NCBI GenBank assembly: GCA_026075535.2
Contig: AP026541.1
Location: forward strand, 3,100,001 to 3,164,000
Reading direction: 5' to 3'
DNA length: 64,000 bases
Source: Tricholoma matsutake
Lineage: Eukaryota > Basidiomycota > Agaricomycetes > Agaricales > Tricholomataceae
The notes beneath the pieces are model-generated. The model ran no database searches and was not told the DNA's origin. It saw only the letters and a program-made list of their open reading frames with translations. Below are positions 43,564-55,700 of this stretch, piece after piece (positions within the stretch are counted from its first letter, which is position 1; every line of letters begins with the position of its first letter). Both the position numbers and the translations under genes were made by a program.

Positions 43564-46500
43564 CTAAGTTTGAATCTCGAAAGTAATTCCGAGAGAGTCT
43601 CTAAATTTCCTGAATAGGACGGCGCCAAGGTTCTTTGTGAACATGTCAGCCGGATTATCACTTCCAGGAATGAAAACGACTGTGACTTTGTCATTTTCTA
43701 TGCATTCGCGGGTGTAGTGGTAGCGAATGTCTATATGTTTGGTCCTTCTTTCCTGAACTGGATTTGATCCAATAAAGATGGATCCTTGATTATCAGCGCA
43801 GATTGGTACGCGCTTCAGTGTATATCCAAGTTCCTGGAATAAGGACTCTATCCACACTATCTGCCGACAAGTGTCGGAGAGAGCCATGTATTCGGCTTCT
43901 GTGGATGACAGTGCTACAGTTTTTTGTAAACGGGACTGCCAGCACACAATGCCACTCGCCAGAGTAGCAAAGTAACCCATTGTAGATCGGCGCTTGACTG
44001 TGTCAGCTGCCCAATCAGAATCTGTGAAGGCCTGTAGCCCCTCAGATTTCTCTCCATCATAGACTATACTGTACTTCTGGGTTCCCACCAGATAGCGCAT
44101 TATGTACATTGCTTTGTCTAGATGTTCTTGGCTAGGATTAGCCGAGAATTGCGACATCTTGATTACCGTGTAAGCGATATCAGGTCGCGTTCCGAGCATC
44201 AGATACAATAAAGATCCGATCACAGACTGATATTTTGATCTAAGCGCCGCATTTGGCGTCGCTGTGTTCTCCGACGGTTTGTAGCCAGTCGGGAGCGGAG
44301 TGGGGGCAATCTTGGCATTTGTCATCTCGAACCTCTCAAGCACTTTGGCGAGATATTCTGTTTGATCGAGTTTGACTTTTGCAGCGGTCTGGGTGACGCG
44401 CATGCCTAAGAATTCCGTGACTTTTTCAGTACTATGGCACTCCCAATGCTTCAGGCAAGCATTCTTCTTTTCATCCACAAGTTTCTTGTTCTTGCCCATG
44501 AACAAGCCATCATCAACATAGACTAGCGCAATAACGATGCTGCCTGTCTTAGGATCCTTGTGTATGAAGATGCCGGCATCGGAGCTGGCACGCATGAACC
44601 CAATGGTGCGCATAAATGCCTCTAGCTCTCTCCACCATGCTAGTGAAGCCTGTTTAAGGCCATACAATGCTCGGCGTAAGCGCATTACTTTGCGCTCTTT
44701 ACCCTCGAGTTTGAAACCCTCAGGTTGATCCATATAGATCTCCTCATCAAGTTTGCCGTATAAAAATGCGGTTTTTACATCTAGACCGGTCATATACATG
44801 CCTTCTAGAGACGCAAGGGCAAACATGAGGCGTACGGTCTCGTAGCGGACTACTGGTGAGAAAATCTCATCAAAGTCAACGCCTTCGACTTGTGAAAAGC
44901 CTTTGGCCACGAGTCTGGCTCATTTTCTTCCATCCGATTTCACAGAGAAAACCCATCTATTTTTGATCGTTTTTCGATCATGTGGAAGATCGACGATGTC
45001 ATAGACTTGTCGCTTGCGAAGAGCCTCTAACTCTTCACGACAAGCCTGTTTCCACTCAAGTTGCTGCTGCCGGGGTAGGCGCGCAATATCGCGAAATTGG
45101 TTTGGAACTAGGCTTTTTCTGCTTGATGGTGTGACTGCTTTTGACAACAGCCAGCGGATAAGCTCATCTCCACCTTCCTTGGTTATCTTTTTAATATAAC
45201 CTGCTTCGTCCGGTTCCCCCATTGGGTGATCATGTTCTTGATTATTGGAATCGGGCACACTCTCATGGGGTGCCGAACTCGGTCCAGTAACCGGTTCTTG
45301 CTGTTGAGGTCGTGGTCGTGTTCAGTTATGATCCGAATCTTGACCCACAGACTTCTTCCAATATCGATCACGTGCAATGTCTCTCTCTATGTCAGAGGGG
45401 AGTCGCTGTTCTCCATAGGTATTGCCGGGATGGTTTGGGATTTTCCTCTGCCTGCCTGATCGATGGGGCAATTGCTGCCATTCCTGTTGATCTTCACGTC
45501 TTGGACAAAAGTCCTCAGTGCTAACTGGAGGCGGCGGAGGAGGAGCATTAGTCGCATCGTCATGCGCCTTTTGCTCGCTTGGTAAATCATCATCATCATC
45601 TTCTGATGATGGAGGAAGGGGTGGATTTTGTGGCGGTATAGGGTCATCGCCATCCATTCCAGATGAGTGGTCGTCATCTTCTGGTTCTGGTGGAAAATCA
45701 CCAAGGTCTGTCTTGGCAGGAGTTTTAGCTCCGGGACAGCATGGGAACATCGTTTCATCAAATAGTGCCGTAGCACCAATGAATATTGCGCCGTTTCGTC
45801 GCATGAAACGATATGCTTTAATGCCATCTTCTACTCCAAGGTACGTCATTAGCTCCGATCGAGGAGACAATGTTGTTGGACGTTTTTCCTTTGGTAGATA
45901 GACATAAGCACCGCAACCGAAGACCTTCAGATTGTTTAGATCTGGGCGGACCTTTGTCAGGTCCTCAAAAGGTGTCAGCCATTTGAGGCGCCTTATTGGG
46001 GTTCAGTTGTATAAATGTGTTGCATGTTCTATGCAAAATTCCCACCATGATTGTGGTAGACAAGCGGTGAATCGCAGGGTTTGCGACTTTTCCATTATTG
46101 TCCTTATAGCGCGCTCTGCGCGCCCATTCTGTTGATGAACGTGGGGTGCAGACATCTCTATTTTGATGCCTAAATCCTTGAGCTGTTTTTGTAGCTCACG
46201 ATCCTTGAACTCCCCCCCTGGATCGACATGCCAGCGCTTGATTGTAGCGCCATATTGGGTCTTAGCCATCGCTTGAAATTGTCTAATCGCTGCAGCAGCG
46301 TCAGATTTCTTTCTGAGACATTGGACCCAAATATATGACGTTTTGTCATCCAGAAATACAATGAAGTATTTATGTTTGTGGTACGATAGTACCGGGAGTT
46401 CCTTTAGGTCGGAATGTATTAATTCAAAGGATTTGTCAGCTCGTGAGTCTGACTCGGGAAAAGATTTTGAGGTCATTTTCCCTTCTGCACACCCTGGACA

Positions 46501-48429
46501 TATAATTTTGTCTTTAGGAATAATTAAATTCCTTGGGAATTTTATGGTGCTTTTAGGCATTTTCCCTAGCGCCTCTTTGGATGGGTGTCCAAGTCGCCTA
46601 TGCCAAGTCAAGTAGTCAGCGACATAAATGGTCGTGACATTAACCTTTTTGGTGCTCAATATATGAGTCCGAGCCCAATAGATTGTGTCATTCCTCCTTA
46701 GAGGGACACAATGCATGATTGGGTTTCCATGCTCGATGAATGAAATGTATGCGGAGGAACCACGCACATCACTTCCGTCTTGTAAAAAGACCCCCATTGA
46801 CATCAATCGAGTATTAATGTTGGGTATGTAGTAGACGGGGTATAGTCGCGTTTCACACGTCTCTGACTTCCCATTACATACTACCTGGTGTCTAATGAAG
46901 ACTGCTCCTTTTCCTACTATATGAGTAGTACCAGTGGCCGTTTGGACCAAGGTAGAGTCCTTTCTCGGTAAAGGCTCATAAGAAGCGAAATCTTTCATTT
47001 CACCAGTGAAGTGTTTTGATGCGCCTGAATCCATGATCCAGTCGGCACCTTTCTTACAATCTCCCTTTGCACACATAGCACATATATTAAGATTTACATA
47101 ATTCCATGATACATTTAATAGCGGTAAAATTTCACATGAAAAGTTCGCTGTATTCATAGGAATTTTAATCTTAGTGCTTGTGGCAGGGAAAAGGACTGAC
47201 CTGTCATCATACGCCCCTGTATCAAGGGGTTCATCGACGAGCATTTCGTCGATGGCTTTCCACACTTCCTCGTCAGTTACTGGAGGTTCAGATCCGAGGG
47301 AGACGGTATCGTCTTCTACCTCCTCGATCGTTGCCTCGGTTTCTGGCTCTATCCTCCTTCTCTTACCTTCTTGCACCGTAAGGTGCTCTTCCAGCGGTCG
47401 CAGGTTTTTTGCGCTGCGCGGAAGTTGCATGCACTCGAGGGTGTCTCGAGCTTGCTGGTATTCGGTGTAAACCGAGCGAGAAGAGGAGGCCGCGCCCGTG
47501 TATGCCTGTGCAGGCGGTCGGCGGCGAGGATCCCTTGTGGGAGTGTGTTCGCATCGCTCGATGCGCTGTATGAGTGGCATTGGCGGTATGATGGTGCCAT
47601 TACCATTTATGGTGGTAAAGGCGTTGGAGGCGAGGTGGGTATGTTTCTCCTTTGGCTTCTCCTCCTTAGTCTTTCTGTCCCCACGTCGTCCACGTTTTCG
47701 GGACGAGTCTCCGTTGCTGTTTTGCCCTTCTTTGGGCTGCCATTTGGGGTTTCCCCCCTTGCGCTTAACAGCGGAAAGTTTGTTGGCCTGAGGCTGGCCA
47801 GCGGGCTTTCCAACTGCTGTGCGCCTTGAGGCTTCAGCAACAATGGAGTCCTTGACATGTTTAAATGTCAAGGTGCTAGTGGCGGTCGTGTTAAGGACCG
47901 TTGCAGACAATGAGTCGTACTCGCGCAGCATCGCAGCAAGTAGAATCATCGCCTGTACTAGCTCGGGGATGGCGACATTAGCAGCCGTGAGGCGCTCGAA
48001 TTTGTCTGCCATTCTCGCAATCTCTGGTGCGGGGTTCGCAGCCGGGATCTTGATTGCTATTGCGGACCTAAAGTCCGAAAAGACTTGGGAGGGGCCGTCC
48101 ACACCATAATCGGTGCGGATGAGATCCCACACCTCCTCAGCAGTGTCCTTTGTGTTGGCACACTGCCGAATGGAGGGGGCCAGGCGGAGCACTAGGCTAC
48201 CAATAGCCTGGTCATTTTTGTTGCTCCAGGTCTGGAGCTTGGCATTAGCGTCCGCTACCAAGGTAGCGTTCGTCGCCGTCAAAGGAGGCGCCGGGGGCGG
48301 TTTTTGCTCCGCCCCGCTAGTTATTTGCCAGAGGCCCTGAGACCTGAGCCACACCTTCATTGAGTCGGCCCATAGAATGTAATTTGATCCGTCGAAAGTT
48401 TGAACGAGTTTTTCAAGAGTTGAAGACAT
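43564..48429 (-). pseudogene. Copia-B gag-pol, one frame with three TGA stops
   Basis: Probable start MSSTLEKLVQTFDGSNYILW at 48429. Order: gag with a UBN2-like domain; protease WIMDSGASKHFTG; pre-integrase LTWHRRLGHPS and CPGCAEGK; integrase core (HSDLKELP, DDKTSYIW, GAT-KRWHVDPGGEFKD, HVHQQNGRAERAIRT); a stop at 46003 after HLYN; a basic linker with a second stop near 45322; RT start NRWVFSVKSDGRK with a third stop at 44920 directly before ARLVAKGFSQ; RT box ALVYVDDGLFMG intact; RNase H (FTDSDWA, STEAEYMALSD, ADNQGS) and DMFTKNL. All three stops are TGA and there is no frameshift, so only three base changes silence the element. Confidence 0.94.
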
Positions 48430-48666
48430 GATTCTGTGGTGGCAGCTGTTAAAAGCGCTCAATCAGTCTTTTTACTCAATAAAACACGTTTAACGTTCTC
48501 AGGAGAAAACACTCCTTCAGAGTGGTTAACCCTAGTCAACCTAGGTTTTATATGCAGCTCGCAGGGAGCGCAATGCAGCTCACGAAGAGCGCAAGGTTAT
48601 AATTTGGAGACGATGAAGTCAACGTCGTTCGCAGCTAATTAAAGCGCGTTCGCGACGTGCCCAGCA

Positions 48667-48678
48667 GGGCCCATAACC
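48667..48678 (-). promoter_or_regulatory. Copia-B primer binding site (half-tRNA type)
   Basis: Minus strand GGTTATGGGCCC directly follows the 5' LTR. It is complementary to the initiator tRNA-Met anticodon stem-loop, as in Copia-A. Confidence 0.8.
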
Positions 48679-48983
48679 TGTTGGAGCAGACTATATACGC
48701 TGCACAGGGGAAGAGACAACATGTTCCTTACAACCTACCTGGGGTTTAGTTAGACTTACAGCTAGGGTTAGCAGAGGTAAGAACACTGTATTCCTACTAT
48801 GGTACAGGTTCTCCTTATATACATAATATTAAGGATGTCACATGACTCGGGAATGTGTTTACCGCATGTATGCGCAGTAAGCGCAGTAACATGCATATGC
48901 TGCATGTATCGCCTCATGTATACATGTGTATGCTGCATGTATTGCCTCATGTATACAGCATGCATCAGGGATTAATTTCAACA
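48679..48983 (-). repeat. Copia-B 5' LTR
   Basis: 305 bp, same ends and length as the 3' LTR at 43227-43531. Confidence 0.95.
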
Positions 48984-50630
48984 ATGCATGCCTATTTCAC
49001 TTCAGCAACTGGTTAGACAGTGAAGTGTAGTGGCTATGGTATCTTTCTGCAGCTGGATTAGTAATCAAGTTACCATGTGATTGGTCACGTGCATGGCCAA
49101 ATGTCAGCGTCAAGAATTTTTTAAATGTGCAAAAAAGCATCAGAAATGATAAATAATGACTTTAGCATAAAAAAATAAATTTAGATTTGGGAGGCCCTCT
49201 CCTATCCAACTACTACATATTTTAAAAAATCAACTCCTAGGAATCATTCATAGGCTTCTTTGGCAGCCTTCCTAGGACTCCAAATGAAATTTCTTGAAAT
49301 GTGGCAAGAGGAGAAGTGGTTGCAGAAGGCTTCAGTTTTGGCTTACATAAACAGGTGATGGATTTGCATGTTGCCTATCTTACGACTCGTAATCTCAAAG
49401 ATTCCCACAGTTCAAGAACCTGAGGAAGAGAAGGAGGTAGAACATAAAGTAGAGAATAGCATCAAACCACTTTCTCCACAGCCATAGATGTACATAGCAC
49501 CATGTCCCAACTTCCCATACCTTCACCCCCGCAGATGAGACAAAAAACCAGCACGACAACAGTCAGAAAAACACAAAAAGAGCTAGAAAACACGGACGAA
49601 CTGAACACCGACGTAGTATGGTCGAAAGAACAAGCTATCGCATTTCTAACATCAAAAGAATACTTAATACCCGGTAAATCTGTTGATCTTCAAACCTTAT
49701 CTCACGTACTGCTACAGTTTGGGAATGCGGCTGTCAAAATGCCGAAAGCGCTGACAGACAGAATAAGAGCAGTCGTGTTCCTGTTGATCGAAGCAATCTC
49801 ACAACAGATGGCCGCCAAAATCACCGCAACAGTCAAAATGCAGCTCCAAGAATACATTGAAGTGTTCACCGCCAATGTAGAAACTATGCGTGACACAGTC
49901 AAACACATAACCGGAGCAGCAAGAGAAATAACAGGTAAAATGGATGATTTCAAAGACGGCTTCCAGGAATCGGCGGAACAACTAGCATAGGTAACACAGG
50001 ATCTCACCAAAACCACCAAGAACGTGGTCATGGTGACGGCGACAATGATGCCCCATAACAACATACACAACAATCAGTTATAACAAGGGGAGAGATAGCC
50101 GATAAACAGATATTGATTCAGAAAAACCCAAACACCACTGACAACGCCCTAGACACCCTCACAGAAAAAACCTTGTAGCAAAGGTGAACACAACCTTAGA
50201 CCTCATGGGAATCAAAGCAGTCAACAAACTACTGGAAACAACATTTGTTGGAGCAAAGAAACTATGCAATGGAAATGTACTCTACCAACTGAACACCAGA
50301 GACACAGCGATCTGGTTAAAACAGACAGATGTACAGAACACCTTCATAGCAAACTATGGCGGCACATCCAACATTCAAAACAAACTATACTATGTCATAG
50401 CTGAGTTTGTCCCCACCACTTTTGATGCTGGGTCCAGCTACATACACACAAAGGTAGAAGAAGACAGCACATTAGGTTCTAACACCATAGGATATTCAAA
50501 CTGGCCCATCTATGTGCCAACAACCAGAAAGTGGCCCACATAGTATTTGGCTTCAATAACCGAAATGGAGGCAACATGGTGATAGAGGCTAGCATGTTCA
50601 TAGAAGGAAAACATGTGAATGTACATAAAA

Positions 50631-51246
50631 TGTTACAATTTTCCTTGTAACTCATGGAACCCGACCAACCCGACACACCTGACAATCCCCTCCAGACAGG
50701 AGGCACTCCCTGACTCATGCCTGAGGCATGCCCTTGACACCAGACACACCCATGATGCATGTTGATGACATGCACTCAATCCCCTTCCCGTGGAAGGCAC
50801 CCTTGATGCATGGTGACTCCATGCACCTGAACCCGCTCCCACATATGCTGTGATACAGCGACCCCTTGACATCGGGTCCATCACATCGGATGCCTCATGC
50901 TAGGCATGAGGCTTATTGTTTCTGTTCTTACTTGATACACATCTATCTTTCCGATTGGATGAAGGACCTCCCTCTTAGTATAAGTACTGTGACTTGTAGT
51001 AGGGATGTCCTTAATTTAGATCTAGGCAATCTACAGTCTTAACTCGTAACTCACAAACTTACTTGAAACCACTAAGGAAGCCCCTTAGTATGTGAACCCA
51101 ATGACTCTATGCAGAAGGCCTGCTAGAGTGCACTACCCATCTTATGTCAGATGCTCCGAGTAAGACTAGTGCCAAATGACTCATCGAGAAAGCACCTTGT
51201 TGAACAACATTGACTAGATTGAGTAGTTGAGGCTTTGCCCTTAACA
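50631..51246 (+). repeat. Solo LTR (gypsy type) inside LINE ORF1
   Basis: 616 bp, starts TGTTACAATTTTCC and ends GCCCTTAACA with a TGTTA/TAACA inverted repeat, flanked by the 5-bp duplication TAAAA (50626-50630 and 51247-51251). No internal element sequence remains, so it is the product of LTR-LTR recombination. Its first third carries seven short hairpins. Orientation is given as the LTR reads on the plus strand, but a solo LTR alone cannot prove it. Confidence 0.9.
50689..50912. repeat. Seven-hairpin array in the solo LTR
   Basis: Perfect short inverted repeats at 50689-50703 (CCTCC/GGAGG), 50717-50729 (ATGCC/GGCAT), 50756-50774 (TGCATGT/ACATGCA), 50784-50796 (CTTCC/GGAAG), 50807-50825 (TGCATGG/CCATGCA), 50847-50859 (GCTGT/ACAGC) and 50892-50912 (GCCTCATGC/GCATGAGGC). 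Loops are 3-5 bases. Several are preceded by a CCCTTGA phrase. The arms differ between units, so pairing rather than sequence is what the units share. Confidence 0.8.
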
Positions 51247-52139
51247 TAAAATGCTCACGGAACTGCAAAGATGCTTAAAATGCCAGAAATTCAGACACTA
51301 CATACTGGACTGCAAGGCAAGTACAGATACCTGTGCACTGTGCGGCAGGGCACTGGACAGCACAGTGCAACATCACAGACACATCAACATTTTGCTGCAC
51401 TAACTGCACAGATACAGGAGCCAAAGGACATGGAGCAGCTGATAGGAACTGTCCAACCTTCAAAGCAGAAAAAGAGAAGATCCAAGTGTGAGTCCCAGAA
51501 AATAAGTACAAAATCTTCTCAACTGCTGTACCACACACATGGAAATTACTGAATGAACTGGATATGCACACAGACTACCACCACCAACAACATCGACAAC
51601 ATCAGAACACAGGATGGAACACCCACCCTGAAGACACAAGGAATCAACAAGGCTTCATGAATGATTGGCAGATGGTATGAAGACAGGGCAGACCCCACCC
51701 CCACTCCATATGACTGATTACAAAGTAGGTACAGAAACAACCCAACAGGAGCTAATGGCATACTGGCAGACAACGGCTGGCCTACAAGGCCAGTACAGTC
51801 CACCATAGATAACTTCGTCAGCACCAAATGAGGGAACAGTCAACAAGGGCAACAAGAAGGATACAACAACCTGGAACAACAAAACACACCAGGGGGAGAC
51901 TGGAACCCAGACAAACAAGACACAGAACCAAGGATGGGAACAATGAGACCACCACCGAACAGGGAACTCACACCCCTCAAATATGTCTGAAAACTGGGAA
52001 CAAGAACAATACCAGAGACTGATACAAATCTGACAGCAAAACATCAATAAGTCCCTAAAAAGCCAACATGACCTGCTAAAATAGAAGGACTCATCCTTAT
52101 ATACTGATGTTACTGCCACCAGAGATGAGGTTTAAGTGG

Positions 52140-52740
52140 CATTGCAGCACAGATTTCAACATCCACTGTGGTAAGCTTTGATTTTGAAAGTCAGTCTGCT
52201 ATTAGATTTGAAACCCATTCTTCTAAGATAGTTTGAACCAAAAAGGAAATACAAGAGTGAGGATGATGATGGTAAGAATATCCACATTCAGCATAGGAAA
52301 TGCTTACAAACGCCACTCAATATCAGTAGTATCTGCCACACCTATCAGTATTGAGCCCAATATTCAACATTCAACATTCACAATGCATAGTAACTGAGCT
52401 TGAGCTCATGCATAACTACATGTCCTCTCTTCCTTATACAACCACCACCACTCCATCAATCCCCACTACCATGACTCTCATTGGCCCAAACGATGGCAAC
52501 TGTTAGGTATGTTTTTTGTTGTTCATTACCTGTTTTTTTACTAGCTAATAATTGGTTTTGTTGTCTTCTAGGTTTCTCTAACTCTAGGTTTACTACCAGT
52601 GACAACAACATGACAGGCACCTAACAGACTATGTGGGTGCCAGCTCATCACACCACCACCACCACCTTCTTCAATGACACTGCCAGATCCACCACCTTGC
52701 AGCCTCAACCCATGCCCATAATGCCCACAATACACAATAG
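52140..52740 (+). repeat. Foreign repeat block within the LINE, with an intron-like cassette
   Basis: Between LINE ORF1 and the end of the endonuclease region (MMLPPYIPTL, 52792) the sequence has no LINE similarity. It includes GGCCCAAACGATGGCAACTG followed by GTATGTTTTTTG...CTTCTAG (about 52517-52571), resembling the cassettes at 4825-5830. CAC/ACC-rich coding-like text follows. Probably an insertion that replaced part of ORF2. Confidence 0.45.
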
Positions 52741-52791
52741 CCAACAACACCAGAGAGGACCTGTTTCATGGATAAGGAACAACATGAAGAT

Positions 52792-55700
52792 GATGCTACC
52801 CCCATACATTCCAACACTATGATTGCACAGTATGTTGACAATGTGTTCTGTACAGAAGGACTTATGGATGTGGTAATAAGGTGTAACACAGAGGATGTGA
52901 TGTGACTGGTCAAGACAGACCACTACCTGATCATCACACAAATTGATATACATGCACTAAAGACCATGTGGAAACCGAGACAAAACTTTAGACTAACTGA
53001 TTGGACAGAGTTGGTGAAAACATTGAAAGACAACCTCACTAACATCCCCCCACCCACGGAAATAGAAATGAATGAAACAATACAAAAAGCTATCGAGAAA
53101 CACGTCGAGCTGACAACACCAAGCCCATACTAGAAGAGATGGTGGACAAAGAAACTAGTGAGCAAGAAGAAAATGCAACAACTCAGAGGAAGATTGAAAT
53201 ACCACTGACAAACCCAGTACATGACAAATACTGACACCAACCCAACTGCTACTCAGAAATGATATGAAAAGCAAAAGCAGAACACTGGGTCAAATGGCTG
53301 GAAGGCCTTGACAAATCCAGCATCTGGGAGGCAAGTAGGCTAGTAACATCACCAGCGACTGATGCAGGAAAAGCAAGGATTCCAATGCTACAAGTCAAAG
53401 ACCTGGTAACAAAAAGAGTGGTAAGAGAAGCAGTGGATAATAGTGGCAAAGGTCAACTGTTCTATGAAACCTTCTTCCCACCACCGAATCCAGCACCAGC
53501 AGCAGTACCACATGACTACCAATACCCACCACAACAATGGACATTCATGAATGTCACTGACAAACAGTCTATAGTGCATAGCATGGGTTACCTGTGGGTA
53601 AGTGATGGGTATGGGCTAATTAGCATGTAGCCTTTGTTTTTGTGATTCTAATGCACTAATTTTTATACCAAATGGTCAAGAATTGACCTAGATATGCTCA
53701 TTTTAAATTTTAGCACCATAGCACAATATCTGATCTCACCCTGCTCCAATCTTTCCAAAAAGTCACCCCAAAACTCCAAAACCTTGGATTTTGGATAATA
53801 TTTTGGAATGATTGAGGCAGGGTGAGATCAGATGTTGTGCTATGGTGCTAAAACTTAAAATGATCATATCTAGGTCAATTCTTGACCATTTGGTATAAAA
53901 ATTAGTGCATTAGAATAACAAAAACAAAGGCTACATGCTAATTAGCCCATATCCATAACTTACCTGCAGGTAACCCATGCTATGCACTACAAACAGATAC
54001 ACCAGGTGATCAAAAAGATGAAGCCATACAAAGCCACCAGAAGTGGAACAGTATCAAACTTGGTCCTCATACATGCCAGAGAAGAGCTTGTCCCACACTT
54101 AGCCCCTCTACCAAGCTATGATCAGGTTAGGTTACTACCCACAAGGGTGGGGACTCACAGAAACCCTGATCCTGAAGAAGCCAGGAAAACTGGACTACAC
54201 ATCCCCAGCAGCATGGCACCCTATAGTACTCTCAGATGGAATAGCCTATCTGCTCAACAGCTGCCAGACAGACAACATTGTTACCATGTGCAAGAAGTAT
54301 GACTTACTCATGGCCAACCATTTTGGAGCAAGACCAGGATGCACCACAACTGACTCCATACACATGCTAATGAAGACTGTGAAAGATGTGTGGCATAAAG
54401 GGCAAGTCATATCAACCTTATTCCTTGATGTTAAACCCAGTGTAGAACCGGCTCATACACAACATGAGAAAGAGAGGTATACCCCAAGAATACATGGACT
54501 GGATGAAGAAACACCTTGGAAACTGACAGACAACCCTATCATTTGACGATTACCAAACAATCATCTTTGTGGTACTGAACAGTTTGGACCAGGGAGATCC
54601 TTTCTCAGGAATCTGTTATCTGATATACAATACTGACTTACTGAAGATCCCAACTCTCAGGACAGGTGAACAGATCTTATTATTTGTATATGACACGGTC
54701 ATAATAATCATCAGCAAGGACTTCTTCCAAACTCACACAAAGATATGAGACATCATGAACTGAGTCAGAGGCATATTTGAATGGGCCAAAGATCACAATT
54801 GTGAGTTTGGCATTGGATAGTTCCAACTACTCAACATTACAAAGAGATTAGTCCCACACTCTTTGAATCCCAGGAAAAGAATTCCAGTGCCAAGATGAGC
54901 ACTAATACTCAGTAATCAACACATACCATTGAAAGAAACAGCAAGATTCCTAGGAGTGATAGTAGACAACAAACTGAACTGGAAAGGACAGTGTGCAGCA
55001 GCTCTTGCAAAAGGACAAGACTGGCTGATCCAATTTGGCAGGCTAGCCTGAAAATCTTGAGGAATAAATGCAAGATACATATGGCAACTATATCTATCCA
55101 TCGCAGTCCCCCACATGCTATACACCACAGCAGAATGTAGGCAAAAGAATGAAAGACAGAAAAGCCAAACAGGTAACAGTGAACAAACTAGCATTGATAC
55201 AAAGGTGAGTGGCACTCATGATAACAGGTGCAATGGAAACTACCATGACTGACATAGCAGAAGTCATGGTGAACCTAATCCTGTTCAACCTATTGGTCAA
55301 TAAGTACAGACAATGGGCAGCCATTCACCTCACAACACTACCTGCAACCCACCCCCTACACAAACCAGTCATAAACATGGCAAGCAGACTAGTAAAGCAA
55401 CACCCAACCCCACTTCATGACCTCATGCACAGATACAACATCAAACCACAGAACATTGAAACCATCAAGGTGGTATGATTCGACACAAGGGGGAAACCAA
55501 AAATCAAAGCCAACATCACAAACAGCATCAACATCGCAATAACAGATGAACACCACAATAACCCAGATGTAAAGGTATTCACAGATGGCTCAGGAATGGA
55601 AGGGAAAATAGGTGCAGCAGCAGTCCTGTACAGGAATGGGAGGATAAAAACCAAACTATGATACAAACTGGGCTCACAATGCCACCATATGGTATACAAA

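Larger units (their letters stand above)
43227..48983 (-). mobile_element. Copia-B: full-length Ty1/copia element
   Basis: Minus-strand element with 305-bp LTRs (43227-43531 and 48679-48983), primer site, polypurine tract and one gag-pol frame. The 5-bp target duplication is ATGCA (43222-43226 and 48984-48988). The LTRs differ at only two positions that I can see, both CpG transitions, so it is younger than Copia-A. Coding is interrupted only by three in-frame TGA codons. Confidence 0.96.
49502..51560 (+). pseudogene. LINE ORF1 (gag-like) remnant
   Basis: 49502-49990 reads MSQLPIPSPPQMRQKTSTTT and a helical region; after a stop the next frames give MGIKAVNKLLETTFVGAKKL, DTAIWLKQTDVQNTFIANYG and FVPTTFDAGSSYIHTKVEED (50184-50543), continuing to HVNVHKML where the solo LTR sits. 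Beyond it (51255 on) come zinc knuckles: CLKCQKFRHYILDC, then CALCG, and, in another frame, CTNCTDTGAKGHGAADRNC. The LTR therefore interrupts one ORF just before its zinc knuckles. Many stops and shifts; not translatable. Confidence 0.82.

Noticed and set aside
45518..45901. 127-codon plus-strand frame within Copia-B
   Set aside because: Antisense to the copia linker between integrase and RT; Gly/Ser-rich low complexity from the opposite strand.
48667..48678. Initiator tRNA-Met gene suggested by GGGCCCATAACC
   Set aside because: Only the anticodon-arm segment is present, directly next to an LTR; it is a primer binding site. The same applies to 12172-12182.
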